Numbered from the stretch's first letter, positions 16,368 through 25,830 are shown. The stretch: DNA of 64,000 bases from Planomicrobium okeanokoites (GCF_003428875.1 NZ_QQRS01000007.1:1-64000), one strand, 5' to 3'. The notes: generated by a model not told the origin, from the sequence alone. Translations and numbers: made by a program.

Positions 16368-16376
16368 TGCTATAAT
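16368..16376 (+). promoter_or_regulatory. Extended -10 promoter for tagO
   Basis: TGCTATAAT, an extended -10 hexamer, lies 45 bp upstream of the tagO start. The -35 is weak. Confidence 0.55.
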
Positions 16377-16421
16377 AGCATTGAATTTCTATGTGCATAA
16401 GAATTTTTGAGGAGGAAAGGT

Positions 16422-17498
16422 ATGTTATACCTCGTGCTGGTTTTGGCATTCATTGCTTCTATTGTCCTGACGCCTCTGGTCAAACGCCTTGCCTTCAGGG
16501 TTGGAGCGGTGGACCGTCCAAACTACAGGAAAGTCCATGCGCGTATAATGCCGCGTTTAGGTGGATTAGCCATTTTTGGATCGTTTTTGATCGGATATTT
16601 TATTTTAAGGCCTGTAGATCCCATATCCAATGCAGTTGAACCTGCTTTTATACCGATTACAACCGCCATTATAATTGGGGCATTTATCATAATCATCACC
16701 GGTGTTTTCGATGATATGCTTGAAATTACCGCAAAAGCGAAAATGTTGGGCCAGCTGCTGGCTGCATCGATTGTAGTCGTCGGCGGCGGTCTTGAAATTT
16801 CATTTATCAACCTGCCCTTTGGCGGAGAAATTGATTTTGGATACTTCAGTATACCGTTGACGATCATCTGGATTATCGCAATCACAAATGCCATTAACCT
16901 GATTGACGGCCTGGATGGTTTGGCTGCAGGTGTTTCAACTATAGCACTTGTCACTTTGGCGATAATGGCATTTATCATGGGCGATATCTTCGTCATGTCA
17001 ACAGCCGCTATACTGGCAGCCAGTTCAATCGGCTTCCTGTTTTACAATTTTCATCCGGCAAAGATTTTCATGGGGGATACGGGAGCGTTGTTCCTTGGCT
17101 TCATGATTTCGGTTCTTGCCTTGATGGGCTTTAAGAATGTCACAATGGTGGCTTTGATCATTCCGGTCATCATGCTTGGTGTACCGATTTCAGATACATT
17201 CTTTGCAATAGTTCGGCGCGTTCGTGAAAAACAGCCGATTTCTGCTGCAGATAAATCGCATTTGCATCACTGTCTTCTGAATATCGGATTCTCACATAGC
17301 CAGACAGTCTTAATCATTTATGGCATTGCGGCGTTGTTCGGATTGGCAGCTTTGCTGTTCTCCCAAGCGACTCTGTGGGGAGGCATCCTTCTGCTGGGTG
17401 TGATGCTGTTGGCCATTGAATTATTCGTAGAGGTTGTGGGGTTGGCAGGAAAGAATTACCGCCCGTTGATCAACCTGGTTAAAATGATAGGTAAATAA
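16422..17498 (+). CDS. tagO: Undecaprenyl-phosphate N-acetylglucosaminyl-1-phosphate transferase (TagO/TarO)
   Basis: 358 residues, the usual TagO length. A polytopic membrane enzyme of the MraY family that transfers GlcNAc-1-P to undecaprenyl phosphate, starting wall teichoic acid linkage-unit synthesis. Family motifs seen: RKVHARIMPRLGG near residue 38, DDMLEITAKAKMLGQ near 100, NAINLIDGLDGLAAG near 155, FMGDTGALFLG near 215, and the HLHH histidine block near 280. Start ATG 16422 follows GGAGGAAAGG. Gene order with the LCP protein, yvyE and degSU matches B. subtilis. Confidence 0.93.
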   Translation: MLYLVLVLAFIASIVLTPLVKRLAFRVGAVDRPNYRKVHARIMPRLGGLAIFGSFLIGYFILRPVDPISNAVEPAFIPITTAIIIGAFIIIITGVFDDMLEITAKAKMLGQLLAASIVVVGGGLEISFINLPFGGEIDFGYFSIPLTIIWIIAITNAINLIDGLDGLAAGVSTIALVTLAIMAFIMGDIFVMSTAAILAASSIGFLFYNFHPAKIFMGDTGALFLGFMISVLALMGFKNVTMVALIIPVIMLGVPISDTFFAIVRRVREKQPISAADKSHLHHCLLNIGFSHSQTVLIIYGIAALFGLAALLFSQATLWGGILLLGVMLLAIELFVEVVGLAGKNYRPLINLVKMIGK

Positions 17499-17500
17499 AA

Positions 17501-17544
17501 AGGCTGGCCACAAAACAATCGGGTTTGTGGCCAGTCTTTTTTAT
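17501..17544 (+). terminator. tagO terminator
   Basis: AAGGCTGGCCACAAA pairs with TTTGTGGCCAGTCTT (one mismatch) and continues into TTTTTT. Confidence 0.9.
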
Positions 17545-17564
17545 GTGCGCTGAACTTGATCAAA

Positions 17565-17601
17565 AAGAAAAGAGACATTCCATGGAGGAATGTCTCTTTT
17601 T
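17565..17601 (-). terminator. Terminator of the LCP gene
   Basis: AAAAGAGACATTCC / GGAATGTCTCTTTT inverted repeat directly after the stop of the minus-strand LCP gene; T-run on the minus strand. Confidence 0.85.
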
Positions 17602-17602
17602 G

Positions 17603-18643
17603 TTAATCATTATTATAAGCTTCATTTCCGAATTCAGTAGAACTGCTGTTGTCAGAGAAAGAAGAAGTGTCCGGTTTCAATCCCAGATGGCTTTGAAGGA
17701 TATCCTGAACTTCCATTAAGGACTCTTCATCCAGCTGCCAATAATAGATGCCGGTCGACATGTCATCGTAACCGTTGAGTGTAATAGCCTCAACATCAGG
17801 CTTGCCGTCTTTAGCGTATTCGAAGAATGCCTGCATGTCTTTGAAAGATAGGTTCGTCTTCATATTATCGCCGACTGCGTCAATCACATCAGCGTATTTA
17901 GTGAATGAACCAGCTGATAAAGCCTTGTCCATAATTGCCTGCAAAATCATCTGCTGGCGTTTTCCGCGCTCAATGTCATTGTCGTAATGGCGAGTCCGTG
18001 CGAGAGCGAGTGCTTCGCTGCCATCGACTGTCTGGATGCCTTCTTCAAGACTGATAGCGCCTGCATTATCGAATTCGTCCTGTTCTTCCAAGTCGTAAGG
18101 AACATTCACACGGATTCCATCAAGTGCGTCGACCACATCGATGAATGCTTCGAAATCCATTCTTACATAATAATCAACAGGGATTTCCAAGAGATTTTCG
18201 ACGGATTCGATAGTGGAGCTGGGCCCATTATAGGCATATGCATGCGTGATTTTATCTTCTTTGCCTGCATCTGGTATGAACGTGTAGGTATCTCGCGGAA
18301 TACTCACCAGTTTAATGGACTTATCTTCATTGTTCAATGTCGCCAGCACCAATGCATCAGAGCGGATGCTACCGGAACTCTGGTCCCGCTTGCTGCTGTC
18401 ATCGACTCCAATGAAAAGAATGGAAATGTCATCGTGGAGAGGCTCAACTTTTTCGTCGCGTAAATCGGACATTTCCCGATCCCCACTCTCAAAGGCGTTG
18501 TTGGCGGCGTTTTCGGCTTTTTTAACTAAATAAATGCCATATGCGGAAAGGCATAAAAGCAAGGACACTGCCAGGGTCAAGGAAATTTTGATGATTGTCC
18601 GTTTTTTGGACGATTTGTGTTTACGGTATTTTTTACGGTTCAT
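17603..18643 (-). CDS. LytR-CpsA-Psr (LCP) family cell-wall polymer ligase
   Basis: 346 residues from ATG 18643-18641 (GAGGAG upstream; the longer frame lacks an RBS). A basic cytoplasmic N-terminus (NRKKYRKHKSSKKR), one TM segment near residues 17-38, then the LCP domain with SDALVLATLN, VSIPRDTYTFIP and the C-terminal ALARTRHYDND with catalytic arginines. LCP enzymes attach teichoic acids or other anionic polymers to peptidoglycan. The Ser/Asn-rich C-terminal tail is low complexity. Convergent with tagO, consistent with a teichoic acid role. Confidence 0.92.
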   Translation of the reverse strand: MNRKKYRKHKSSKKRTIIKISLTLAVSLLLCLSAYGIYLVKKAENAANNAFESGDREMSDLRDEKVEPLHDDISILFIGVDDSSKRDQSSGSIRSDALVLATLNNEDKSIKLVSIPRDTYTFIPDAGKEDKITHAYAYNGPSSTIESVENLLEIPVDYYVRMDFEAFIDVVDALDGIRVNVPYDLEEQDEFDNAGAISLEEGIQTVDGSEALALARTRHYDNDIERGKRQQMILQAIMDKALSAGSFTKYADVIDAVGDNMKTNLSFKDMQAFFEYAKDGKPDVEAITLNGYDDMSTGIYYWQLDEESLMEVQDILQSHLGLKPDTSSFSDNSSSTEFGNEAYNND

Positions 18644-18802
18644 GGTTATGGCTCCTCTGAGTGGGAATGGGCTAACCGATTTTACAAATTCAGTTTTTCC
18701 AGTCTTTTCTTCTATATAAAGATGCAATAATTGAAAATCGAAAAGCAAGTATTCTAATCAATTTATTATACAGTGTTTTAAAGGCTGAGTAAATAAAGTT
18801 GC

Positions 18803-19438
18803 TCAATTAACGGGGAATTCCAGATATTCCTTTTCTGTGCAAATAAAGGAAGATTGCCCGTTTGTCAGTTCATTCAACCAAGCGGCAAATGTCTCTTCTT
18901 CAGCCACTGGGACGTAAATATACAGGTCAACGCCTTCGGTATATTCAATCTTTTTTAAAGGGTACTGGGACTGTCGGACTTCGTTCTCGACTTTGCCCAG
19001 CCAGGTATAGTCGATGGTCACTTTCATCAATGAATGCAGTCTCCGTTCAACAATGCCAGCCGCAGCCAGTGCTTCGGAAGCCGCTTTTCCATATGCGCGG
19101 ATCAGTCCGCCGCTGCCGAGCTTGATGCCGCCGAAATAACGGGTTACTACAATGACAGTATCTTTCAACTGCTTCTTTTTTAAAACTTCCAGTATTGGGA
19201 CGCCTGCGGTTCCGCTAGGTTCCCCGTCGTCATTCGCTTTTTGGATTGAGTCATGTTCACCCAGCATATAGGCGGAACAATTGTGATTTGCTGAACGATG
19301 CTGTTCTTTTATCGAAGTGATGAAGTCAAGAGCTTCCTGTTCGGTTTCAGCTCTCGCAGCGTAGCCGATAAAGCGGGATTTCTGTATAAGCAGTTCAGCA
19401 CTGGCCGAACTGCCTGTTGTCATGTAAGATTCTCGCAA
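18803..19438 (-). CDS. yvyE: YigZ/IMPACT family protein (YvyE)
   Basis: 211 residues. The IMPACT-family signature is clear: QKSRFIGYAAR near residue 19, NHNCSAYMLGEHD near 52, NDDGEPSGTAGVPILE near 68, and VVVTRYFGGIKLGSGGLIRAYG near 97. The start is TTG at 19438-19436 with AGGGGGG seven bases before; the family's short N-terminus (MxxxY-T) aligns with it. Function in bacteria is uncertain. Divergent from degS as in B. subtilis. Confidence 0.93.
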   Translation of the reverse strand: MRESYMTTGSSASAELLIQKSRFIGYAARAETEQEALDFITSIKEQHRSANHNCSAYMLGEHDSIQKANDDGEPSGTAGVPILEVLKKKQLKDTVIVVTRYFGGIKLGSGGLIRAYGKAASEALAAAGIVERRLHSLMKVTIDYTWLGKVENEVRQSQYPLKKIEYTEGVDLYIYVPVAEEETFAAWLNELTNGQSSFICTEKEYLEFPVN

Positions 19439-19593
19439 TTTAAACCCCCCTGTTGTAAAATGAAATCAGATAATTTGTAATGTATATTTAATATTAGCTT
19501 ACTTATATAGTGATATACTTGTTAAAGCCTATGCAGGCATAAAGATTCAAGGATTTCACCAAATGCACGAAGATTATCTAAGGCGGTTTTGAA

Positions 19594-20738
19594 ATGTCCA
19601 GAAAAATCGATGGAAAAGAGTTGGATTCCATTTATGATGAGCTGCTGGCCAAAATGGAGCAGTCAAAAAAGATATTTTCATTATAAGCGAACAAAGTCGC
19701 CAGGGTTATGAAGAGATGAAGGACGAACTGGAAGATGTGCGTTTGAACATTTCGGCTGTCATCAAAACCGGAGACTTATTGGAAGAGAAAACACGTGCTG
19801 CAAGAAGGCGCCTTGCTGAAGTATCAGGGTCATTCAACTCTTATACGGAAGAGCAGATTCGCCAATCATATGAAAATGCCAATAGTTTGCAGCTTCAATT
19901 GTCTGCCAACAGATCCGAAGAAAAAAAATACCGTCAAAAACGGGATCGGCTTCAACGGCGTCTGCAGACATTATTACAGACAATCGAACGGGCTGAAAAG
20001 CTTGTGAACCAATTGAACATCACCATGAATTATCTCTCATCCGATTTTGAAGAGGTGGAAGATGCGATTGAAAAGCCGCAGTTAAATCACGATTATAGCC
20101 TGCGGATCATCGAAGCGCAAGAAGAAGAACGCAAACGGCTGTCACGCGAAATTCATGATGGACCTGCGCAGATGATGGCGAATGTCCTGCTCAGATCGGA
20201 CCTGATTGAACGGACGTACCGTGAAAAAGGGCCGGAGCAGGCATTCCGTGAAATATCTTCATTGAAAGAAATGGTTCGCCATGCTTTGACTGAAGTCAGG
20301 AGAATCATTTATGATCTTCGCCCAATGGCGCTGGACGATCTTGGATTAGTGCCCACACTGAGGAAGTATCTGGAAACGACCGGTGATTATAACCCGGGTA
20401 CTGTTCTTGCTTTCAAATCGAATGGGACCGAGAGAAGATTGCCATCAAGTTTTGAGACCTCCATTTTCCGTCTGGTGCAGGAAGCGATTTCGAACGCCAT
20501 CCGGCACGGAAAAGCGACTGCTATTGAAGTCAAATTGGAATGGTTGAAAGAACATGTCAGCATTAGCGTCAGTGATAACGGCACCGGCTTTGATCAGAGT
20601 ATCGTAAAGAATCAATCATTCGGTCTACTGGGGATGAGAGAGAGAATCGAACTGATCAAAGGGGATTTCATCATAAATTCAAGTCTTGGGGAAGGGACCA
20701 TCTTAATGTTTCAAATCCCCTATGAATTGGGTATATAA
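19594..20738 (+). CDS. degS: DegS sensor histidine kinase, reading frame interrupted at an A AAA AAG slippery heptamer
   Basis: Cytosolic kinase of the DegS-DegU two-component system. From ATG 19594 the zero frame runs 30 codons to TAA 19684-19686, then DegS continues in the -1 frame to 20738. Joining the frames at A AAA AAG (19665-19671) restores a 381-residue protein close to the usual ~385 and gives ...[18 protein letters not shown], homologous to the DegS N-terminal region. N-terminal coiled-coil sensor region to about residue 175, DHp motif [13 protein letters not shown] with the phospho-His, HATPase motifs DNGTGFD and [11 protein letters not shown]. It could be programmed frameshifting, transcriptional slippage, a real mutation, or a homopolymer error in the sequence. 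An internal ATG (19716) would yield an N-truncated 340-aa kinase. Confidence 0.88.
19665..19671 (+). other. Slippery heptamer A AAA AAG in correct -1 phase within degS
   Basis: The zero-frame codons are TCA AAA AAG, i.e. A AAA AAG as in dnaX of E. coli and IS3-family elements. A GGAG (Shine-Dalgarno-like) lies five bases upstream, and the zero-frame stop is four codons downstream. Confidence 0.8.
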
Positions 20739-20764
20739 GAACGGTATTTGAGGAGGACAACATA

Positions 20765-21439
20765 ATGACGAAAATTATTATTGTAGATGATCACCAGCTA
20801 TTCCGTGAAGGTGTAAAAAGGATTCTGGACTTTGAAGAGACTTTTGAAGTTGTTGCCGAGGGCGGCGACGGTACTGAAGTCATCAAATTATACGAAGAAA
20901 ATCAACCGGATGTCGTATTGATGGATATCAATATGCCTCAAAAGAACGGTGTCGAAGCTACAGGCGAGTTGATGGAGAAGCATCCGGATGCAAAAGTCAT
21001 TATGCTGTCGATTCATGATGATGAGTCATACGTTACACATGCCCTGAAAAACGGCGCGTTAGGGTATATGCTGAAGGAAATGGATGCTGAAGCAATCATC
21101 CAAGCCATTAAAGTTGTGGCGAAGGGCGGCTCATATCTGCATCCGAAAGTGACCCGCAATCTGGTAATGGAATTCCGCCGTCTAAGCGAACGCGAAAACA
21201 AAGGATCCTTCCACCAGACTGAAATCCGCCGTCCCTACCATTTGTTGACGAAACGTGAAAGTGAAGTCCTGCAATTGTTGACGGATGGGCAAAGCAACCG
21301 AATCATTGGTGAAACGCTTTTCATCTCTGAAAAAACAGTTAAAAACCACGTCTCCAGCATACTTCAAAAAATGCAGGTCAATGATCGTACGCAAGCAGTG
21401 GTCACTGCGATTAAAAATGGCTGGGTAGAAGTAAGATAA
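20765..21439 (+). CDS. degU: Response regulator DegU
   Basis: 224 residues. Receiver domain with acidic pocket DD at 8-9, phospho-acceptor Asp54 in LMDINMP, and the K of MLKEMD near 105. C-terminal LuxR/NarL helix-turn-helix from about residue 155 ([40 protein letters not shown] in part). Controls exoenzymes, competence and matrix genes in Bacillus. It follows degS by 26 bp with GAGGAGG upstream. Confidence 0.96.
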   Translation: MTKIIIVDDHQLFREGVKRILDFEETFEVVAEGGDGTEVIKLYEENQPDVVLMDINMPQKNGVEATGELMEKHPDAKVIMLSIHDDESYVTHALKNGALGYMLKEMDAEAIIQAIKVVAKGGSYLHPKVTRNLVMEFRRLSERENKGSFHQTEIRRPYHLLTKRESEVLQLLTDGQSNRIIGETLFISEKTVKNHVSSILQKMQVNDRTQAVVTAIKNGWVEVR

Positions 21440-21446
21440 TTGAAAT

Positions 21447-21480
21447 TCCGCGCGGTGGCCCAGTGCCATCGCGTTTTTAT
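21447..21480 (+). terminator. degSU terminator
   Basis: CGCGGTGGC-CCAGT-GCCATCGCG hairpin (one mismatch) followed by TTTTTATTTT. Confidence 0.8.
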
Positions 21481-21578
21481 TTTCAGTGATTATTACGATC
21501 ATCTGCAGGAAATGACACAGATTCTTCATTGATATATGAAATGGCCTGTGTCAAAATGAATCGCAGGAGGAGTGCCCC

Positions 21579-22133
21579 ATGAAAAAAATGATGTTGCTGG
21601 CCGGCATGCTGCTTTTGCTGTCTGCTTGTTCAGAGGAAAGTGGTCCTGCCGAGAACACGAATTCAGTTGATGACAGCAATCTTGAAAATGAAAATAATGC
21701 TGTGGACCACGGCATGGAAGATAAATCTGCTGGATTTACAATGGACAGTGAAGGAAATGTGCTGGAAGCTGATGTTCCTGAAGAAGAAGAGGAAGCGATC
21801 CTTGCGGCATATGACGAATACATTGCAGCTTTTAATGCAGAAGACCTGGATCGCTATATGGCTGTGATTGCGGAAGAGCCGGAAGGTTTCGACAGAGCTG
21901 AAGATCAGCTTGCTTTGGAAGAAGCTTTTACTGCATACGACACTGAATACGTTCCATCGAATGAAACAATTGTGAAGTATACACCTGAACGTGCAGAAGT
22001 ATTTGCTGAAATTGAAGTGGCTGTCGGTGCTGAAACCGGTGCGAAAACTGAACAATCAGGAAGACAAGTGGTGATTTTCAAGAAGGAAGACGCTGAGTGG
22101 AAAGTCAGCGGACTTCATTTTATAGGCAATTGA
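21579..22133 (+). CDS. Lipoprotein with NTF2/SnoaL-like domain
   Basis: 184 residues. A type-II signal peptide with lipobox LLSAC (Cys17) predicts membrane anchoring outside the cell. Residues ~20-65 are acidic and low complexity. Residues ~72-184 look like an NTF2/DUF4440 fold (AILAAYDEYIAAFNAEDLDRYMAVI ... VVIFKKEDAEWKVSGLHFI). Function unknown. It lies between degU and degV, where B. subtilis has no such gene. RBS GGAGGAG precedes ATG. Confidence 0.75.
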   Translation: MKKMMLLAGMLLLLSACSEESGPAENTNSVDDSNLENENNAVDHGMEDKSAGFTMDSEGNVLEADVPEEEEEAILAAYDEYIAAFNAEDLDRYMAVIAEEPEGFDRAEDQLALEEAFTAYDTEYVPSNETIVKYTPERAEVFAEIEVAVGAETGAKTEQSGRQVVIFKKEDAEWKVSGLHFIGN

Positions 22134-22137
22134 TGGT

Positions 22138-22168
22138 ATTCTTCCCGTTTTCACGGGAAGTTTTTTTA
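22138..22168 (+). terminator. Terminator after the lipoprotein gene
   Basis: CTTCCCG-TTTTCA-CGGGAAG followed by TTTTTTT. Confidence 0.9.
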
Positions 22169-22218
22169 TGTAGTTTTACAGGAGTACTATTTGGTAAACT
22201 GGAAGAGGAGGATGATTT

Positions 22219-23058
22219 ATGCAAAAAACAGCGATAGTTACGGACAGTACGGCATATTTGCCTAAAGATGTCCGTGAAAGATGCAATATACATATGATTC
22301 CACTGCAAGTCACGTTCGGCTTGGAATCTTTTGAAGAAGAACAGGAATTGACTGTTGACGAATTCTATAGGAAATCGTCAGTCCAATTGCCGAAGACTTC
22401 CCAGCCGCCAATCGGGGAGTTCATCAATTTATATAAGCGTCTTGCTTTGGATTACGATGAAATTATCACCATACACCTTTCCAGCAGCATCAGCGGTACA
22501 TACGCGGGAGCTGTTCAGGCAGGCGAGATGACTGAACATGCAGCTGTTTATGCATTCGATTCCGAGATATCATGTGCCATGCAAGGTTTTTATGTGTTAA
22601 AAGCTGCGGAAATGGCATCTGATGGTGCTGGTGCAACTGAAATTCTGCAGGAACTTGATCAGATGAAAAAATCGATGCGCGCTTATTTTATGGTTGAAGA
22701 TTTGAAACACCTTCAGCGTGGCGGAAGATTATCTGGTGCGCAGGCACTTGTAGGAGGCATGCTCCAAATAAAGCCGATCCTGCATTTTGAGAAAACGGAA
22801 ATAGTGCCGTTCGAGAAAGTGCGTACACGAAAAAAAGCCATGAACCGTATGATGTCATTGCTCGAAGCCGATGTACAATCCGGTGATTCCATTAAAGCAA
22901 CGATCATCCACGCAAACCGGGAAGCGGACGCGCAGCAATGGAAGAAGGAACTGGAAGCGCAATTCTCTACAGTAGAATTTGATATTTCTTATTTTGGACC
23001 GGTTATCGGTGTTCATTTAGGAGAAGGATCAATGGGTCTTGGCTGGGTAAAAAAATAA
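22219..23058 (+). CDS. degV: DegV family fatty-acid-binding protein
   Basis: 279 residues with the DegV fold: AIVTDSTAYLP at the N-terminus, lipid-headgroup-binding HLSSSISGTY near residue 91, and VEDLKHLQRGGRLSG near 158. DegV proteins bind fatty acids, often as FakB-type subunits of fatty acid kinase. Location after degSU and before comFA equals B. subtilis degV. A second paralog occurs at 53620-54474. RBS GAGGAGG precedes ATG. Confidence 0.93.
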   Translation: MQKTAIVTDSTAYLPKDVRERCNIHMIPLQVTFGLESFEEEQELTVDEFYRKSSVQLPKTSQPPIGEFINLYKRLALDYDEIITIHLSSSISGTYAGAVQAGEMTEHAAVYAFDSEISCAMQGFYVLKAAEMASDGAGATEILQELDQMKKSMRAYFMVEDLKHLQRGGRLSGAQALVGGMLQIKPILHFEKTEIVPFEKVRTRKKAMNRMMSLLEADVQSGDSIKATIIHANREADAQQWKKELEAQFSTVEFDISYFGPVIGVHLGEGSMGLGWVKK

Positions 23059-23106
23059 CCTGCCAGGACTTTTTTAAAACCGGAAGAACAAAGAAGGAGT
23101 TGGGAT

Positions 23107-24435
23107 ATGGAAGCTTTACAGAAATTTCTCAGCGGCAGAATCTGGCTGCGTGATTTTACGCCTTTTCCACAGGAAGAAATTGAAAATGCAATTGACGCCG
23201 GATTTATTGCTGTGCAAAAAGGCATTACGGAGGACTTGAAATGTGCCCGGTGCCTCGAGCAATCGACTGAAAAAATCGTATCTTACAATTGTGCGAAATG
23301 TGAAGCTGAATGTTTTTATTGCAGGCATTGCATCAGGATGGGCAGAGTCAGCTCATGTACAGATTTGATAACCTGGAAAGACCCTCTATCATTAACCCCT
23401 CATTCCCATTCATTCACATGGAATGGCGAACTTACAAACCTCCAGCAGCTTGCTTCCGATGAGTTGAGTGAAAGCTTGCGAAAAAACAGATCCCATCTGG
23501 TCTATGCCGTCTGCGGTGCAGGTAAAACGGAATTATTGTTTCCGCCGCTGCACAAAGCCCTGTCTGAAGGAAAAAGAATCTGTATCGCGGCGCCGCGCAC
23601 CGACGTCGTGCTTGAATTGTCGCCGCGCCTCAAAGCGGTTTTTCCCGATACGACCATCCATACATTATATGGTGGATCTGCTTTAGAAGAAGGATTTGCC
23701 CAGCTGGTTTTGGCGACAACCCACCAGCTTTATCGCTTCAGCCAGGCATTCGATCTGGTGGTTGTTGACGAAGCGGATGCGTTTCCATATTCATATGATC
23801 CGGCACTTGCCAGGGCAGTCATTAAATCGTTGAAAGCAGATTCCCCGATCATTTATGTTTCTGCAACCCCTTCACGCAAATTATTGAAAGCCATACCAAA
23901 CCAGTCAAAAATCTTCCGCCGTTTCCATGGACACGCACTTCCTGTGCCGGAATATCGATCGTTATGGAATTACCGGAAATCTTTTAACGCCAATAAAATT
24001 CCGGAAAAATTGGCAGGATGGGTAAAATTGAGACTTGAAAAAAATGAACCGTTCATGCTTTTCTTCCCTACCATCGAAATGATCCGGCAGGCCGAGCCTT
24101 TATTCAAATGGATCGATAATGGGATTGAAGCAGTGCATTCAAAAGATGAGGACCGGAAAGAAAAAGTGATGAAGCTGCGCAACGGTGAAATACGAGGTGT
24201 ACTGACTTCCACTATATTGGAAAGAGGCGTGACGATCGAAAATATCCAAGTTGGCGTTGTTGGAGCTGATGAAGAGGTTTTTTCGGCATCAGCACTGATT
24301 CAAATGGCGGGAAGGGCGGGACGGTCAAGTGCGTTCCCGAATGGTGAAGTGATCTTTTTTCATAATGGCATCTCCCGTCAGATGGATAAAGCAAGGGATC
24401 TCATTATTTCCTATAACCGGGAGGGACGTCGATGA
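23107..24435 (+). CDS. comFA: Competence helicase ComFA
   Basis: 442 residues. N-terminal Cys4-type zinc site (CARCLEQ near residue 41, then CAKCEAECFYCRHC near 61). Walker A CGAGKTELL near 138, DEAD-type box VVDEADAF near 219, SATPSR motif III near 257, and helicase C motifs LTSTILERGVTI and QMAGRAGR. It is a membrane-associated ATPase that helps import single-stranded transforming DNA. The last bases overlap comFC. comFB is absent between them. Confidence 0.94.
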   Translation: MEALQKFLSGRIWLRDFTPFPQEEIENAIDAGFIAVQKGITEDLKCARCLEQSTEKIVSYNCAKCEAECFYCRHCIRMGRVSSCTDLITWKDPLSLTPHSHSFTWNGELTNLQQLASDELSESLRKNRSHLVYAVCGAGKTELLFPPLHKALSEGKRICIAAPRTDVVLELSPRLKAVFPDTTIHTLYGGSALEEGFAQLVLATTHQLYRFSQAFDLVVVDEADAFPYSYDPALARAVIKSLKADSPIIYVSATPSRKLLKAIPNQSKIFRRFHGHALPVPEYRSLWNYRKSFNANKIPEKLAGWVKLRLEKNEPFMLFFPTIEMIRQAEPLFKWIDNGIEAVHSKDEDRKEKVMKLRNGEIRGVLTSTILERGVTIENIQVGVVGADEEVFSASALIQMAGRAGRSSAFPNGEVIFFHNGISRQMDKARDLIISYNREGRR

Positions 24436-25088
24436 ACTGTTATTTATGTGATAGCCAACTGGATTTGAAGCCTTCCTGGCGGGACTTGTTTTTTATGGAT
24501 CCGGAAGAAACCATCTGTATAACTTGCAGATCCGGTTTTGAACGGAACGGAAGCGGCTGCAGGATTTGTGGACTTGCAGGCGCAGAACTTTGCAGTGAAT
24601 GCAGTTATTGGGAAACGACCGAATTCCGCGGTGCAATCGATTCAGGTAAATGCCTATACATTTATAACCAAGCGATGAAGGAATATTTCCATCAATTTAA
24701 ATTCCTGCAGGATGTGGTGCTGGCTGAGGTATTTGCGGACGAATTGGCAAAAGCCGTAAGAAAGGCGGGTGCAGTTGCTGTTCCCATTCCAATGAATGGG
24801 GAGAAATTAAGGCGACGGACTTTTTCCCAAGTCGACAGCATGCTGGATGCCGGAAAAGTGGGTTATATCCATCTGCTTCAGAAGAATGAAGAGGTTCAGG
24901 GGGAGAAGACGAAAGAGGAGCGAATGGCTACGCGCGGATTATTCATGTTGAAAGGCAATCCGGTGCCGAAGAATATTGTGCTTGTGGATGATATGTACAC
25001 AACCGGCACTACGCTGCGCCTTGCCGCGAAGCTCTTAAAAGAAAGTGGAGCGGAAACAGTCTCGTTCATTGCTTTAATCAGGGCATGA
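24432..25088 (+). CDS. comFC: ComFC-family phosphoribosyltransferase-like protein
   Basis: 218 residues beginning with ATG overlapping the comFA stop by 4 bp. Zinc-finger N-terminus (CYLC near 3, CITC near 29, CRICG near 43, CSEC near 53) followed by a type-I PRTase domain with PRPP loop VLVDDMYTTGTT near residue 178. Needed for DNA uptake in competent Firmicutes, partnering ComFA. GGGAGGG lies upstream. Confidence 0.93.
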   Translation: MNCYLCDSQLDLKPSWRDLFFMDPEETICITCRSGFERNGSGCRICGLAGAELCSECSYWETTEFRGAIDSGKCLYIYNQAMKEYFHQFKFLQDVVLAEVFADELAKAVRKAGAVAVPIPMNGEKLRRRTFSQVDSMLDAGKVGYIHLLQKNEEVQGEKTKEERMATRGLFMLKGNPVPKNIVLVDDMYTTGTTLRLAAKLLKESGAETVSFIALIRA

Positions 25089-25091
25089 ATT

Positions 25092-25122
25092 TTATGGAAA
25101 CGGGCGGTAAGAGCCCGTTCCA
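25092..25122. terminator. Hairpin between convergent comFC and SDR genes
   Basis: AACGGGC-GGTAAGA-GCCCGTT with further pairing (TGGA/CCA). It lacks a strong T-run on the plus strand. Confidence 0.45.
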
Positions 25123-25830
25123 TTAATGTTCATAAATCATTTTCCTGGTCATCCCGCCGTCAATCGTCAAACATTCTGCTGTAATGAAGGAGTTTTCTGG
25201 ATTGCATAAAAACAGGCAGGCTCGTGCGATATCTGAAACATCTCCGACCCGGCCGCTCCAATGCTGCTCGTGATCGACTTCCCTCAACTCTGATTTGTCG
25301 CCTGTATGAATCCATCCTGGAGCGATGGAATTGACACGTACGCCTTTCTCGCTGAGGGAAGCTGCCAGCGAATGCGTCAGCGCATAGATTCCACCTTTAG
25401 AAGCGGAATACAATTCCGTATGCGGCTCTGACATAAAGGCGCGTGTTGAAGCCATATTAACGATGGATCGAATATCTTCCGACATGTACCGGGCTGCTTC
25501 ACGGCTGCAGATGAAGACTGATTTAAGATTAGTATCCAAAATCCCATTCCAGTCATCTTCTTCGATTTCCCAGAGGGATTGGAATTTAGAAACGCCGGCA
25601 TTATTGATCAGTACATGAATCGCTCCGTGTTTCTCATGGATTTTTCGCATCGTATCGGTCACCTGCTGGAAGCTTCCTACATCGCATTGCATAAACTCTA
25701 CGCCTTCAATTTTCACTTCTTCAATATCCAGGCCGATCACTTTTGCTCCCTTTTCTGTGAAATGGCCGGCAATGCTTTTTCCTATTCCTTGTGCGGCTCC
25801 CGTAACGACGACAAGCTTATTTGTAAACAT
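25123..25830 (-). CDS. Short-chain dehydrogenase/reductase (classical SDR)
   Basis: 235 residues from ATG 25830-25828 (AAGGAGG upstream). Cofactor motif TGAAQGIGKSIA near residue 9, NNAGVS near 81, catalytic Ser in the MAST region, and YSASKGG (Tyr and Lys) near 144-148; the C-terminal ECLTIDGGMT is standard. The LDIEE acidic end of beta-2 suggests NAD(H). Substrate unknown. Its position between comFC and hpf is taken by flagellar genes in B. subtilis. Confidence 0.88.
   Translation of the reverse strand: MFTNKLVVVTGAAQGIGKSIAGHFTEKGAKVIGLDIEEVKIEGVEFMQCDVGSFQQVTDTMRKIHEKHGAIHVLINNAGVSKFQSLWEIEEDDWNGILDTNLKSVFICSREAARYMSEDIRSIVNMASTRAFMSEPHTELYSASKGGIYALTHSLAASLSEKGVRVNSIAPGWIHTGDKSELREVDHEQHWSGRVGDVSDIARACLFLCNPENSFITAECLTIDGGMTRKMIYEH

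Noticed and set aside
24432..25088. comFC as a degenerate gene
   Set aside because: Frame, zinc-finger Cys pairs and PRPP loop are all intact. Only comFB is missing from the locus, which is common outside Bacillus.
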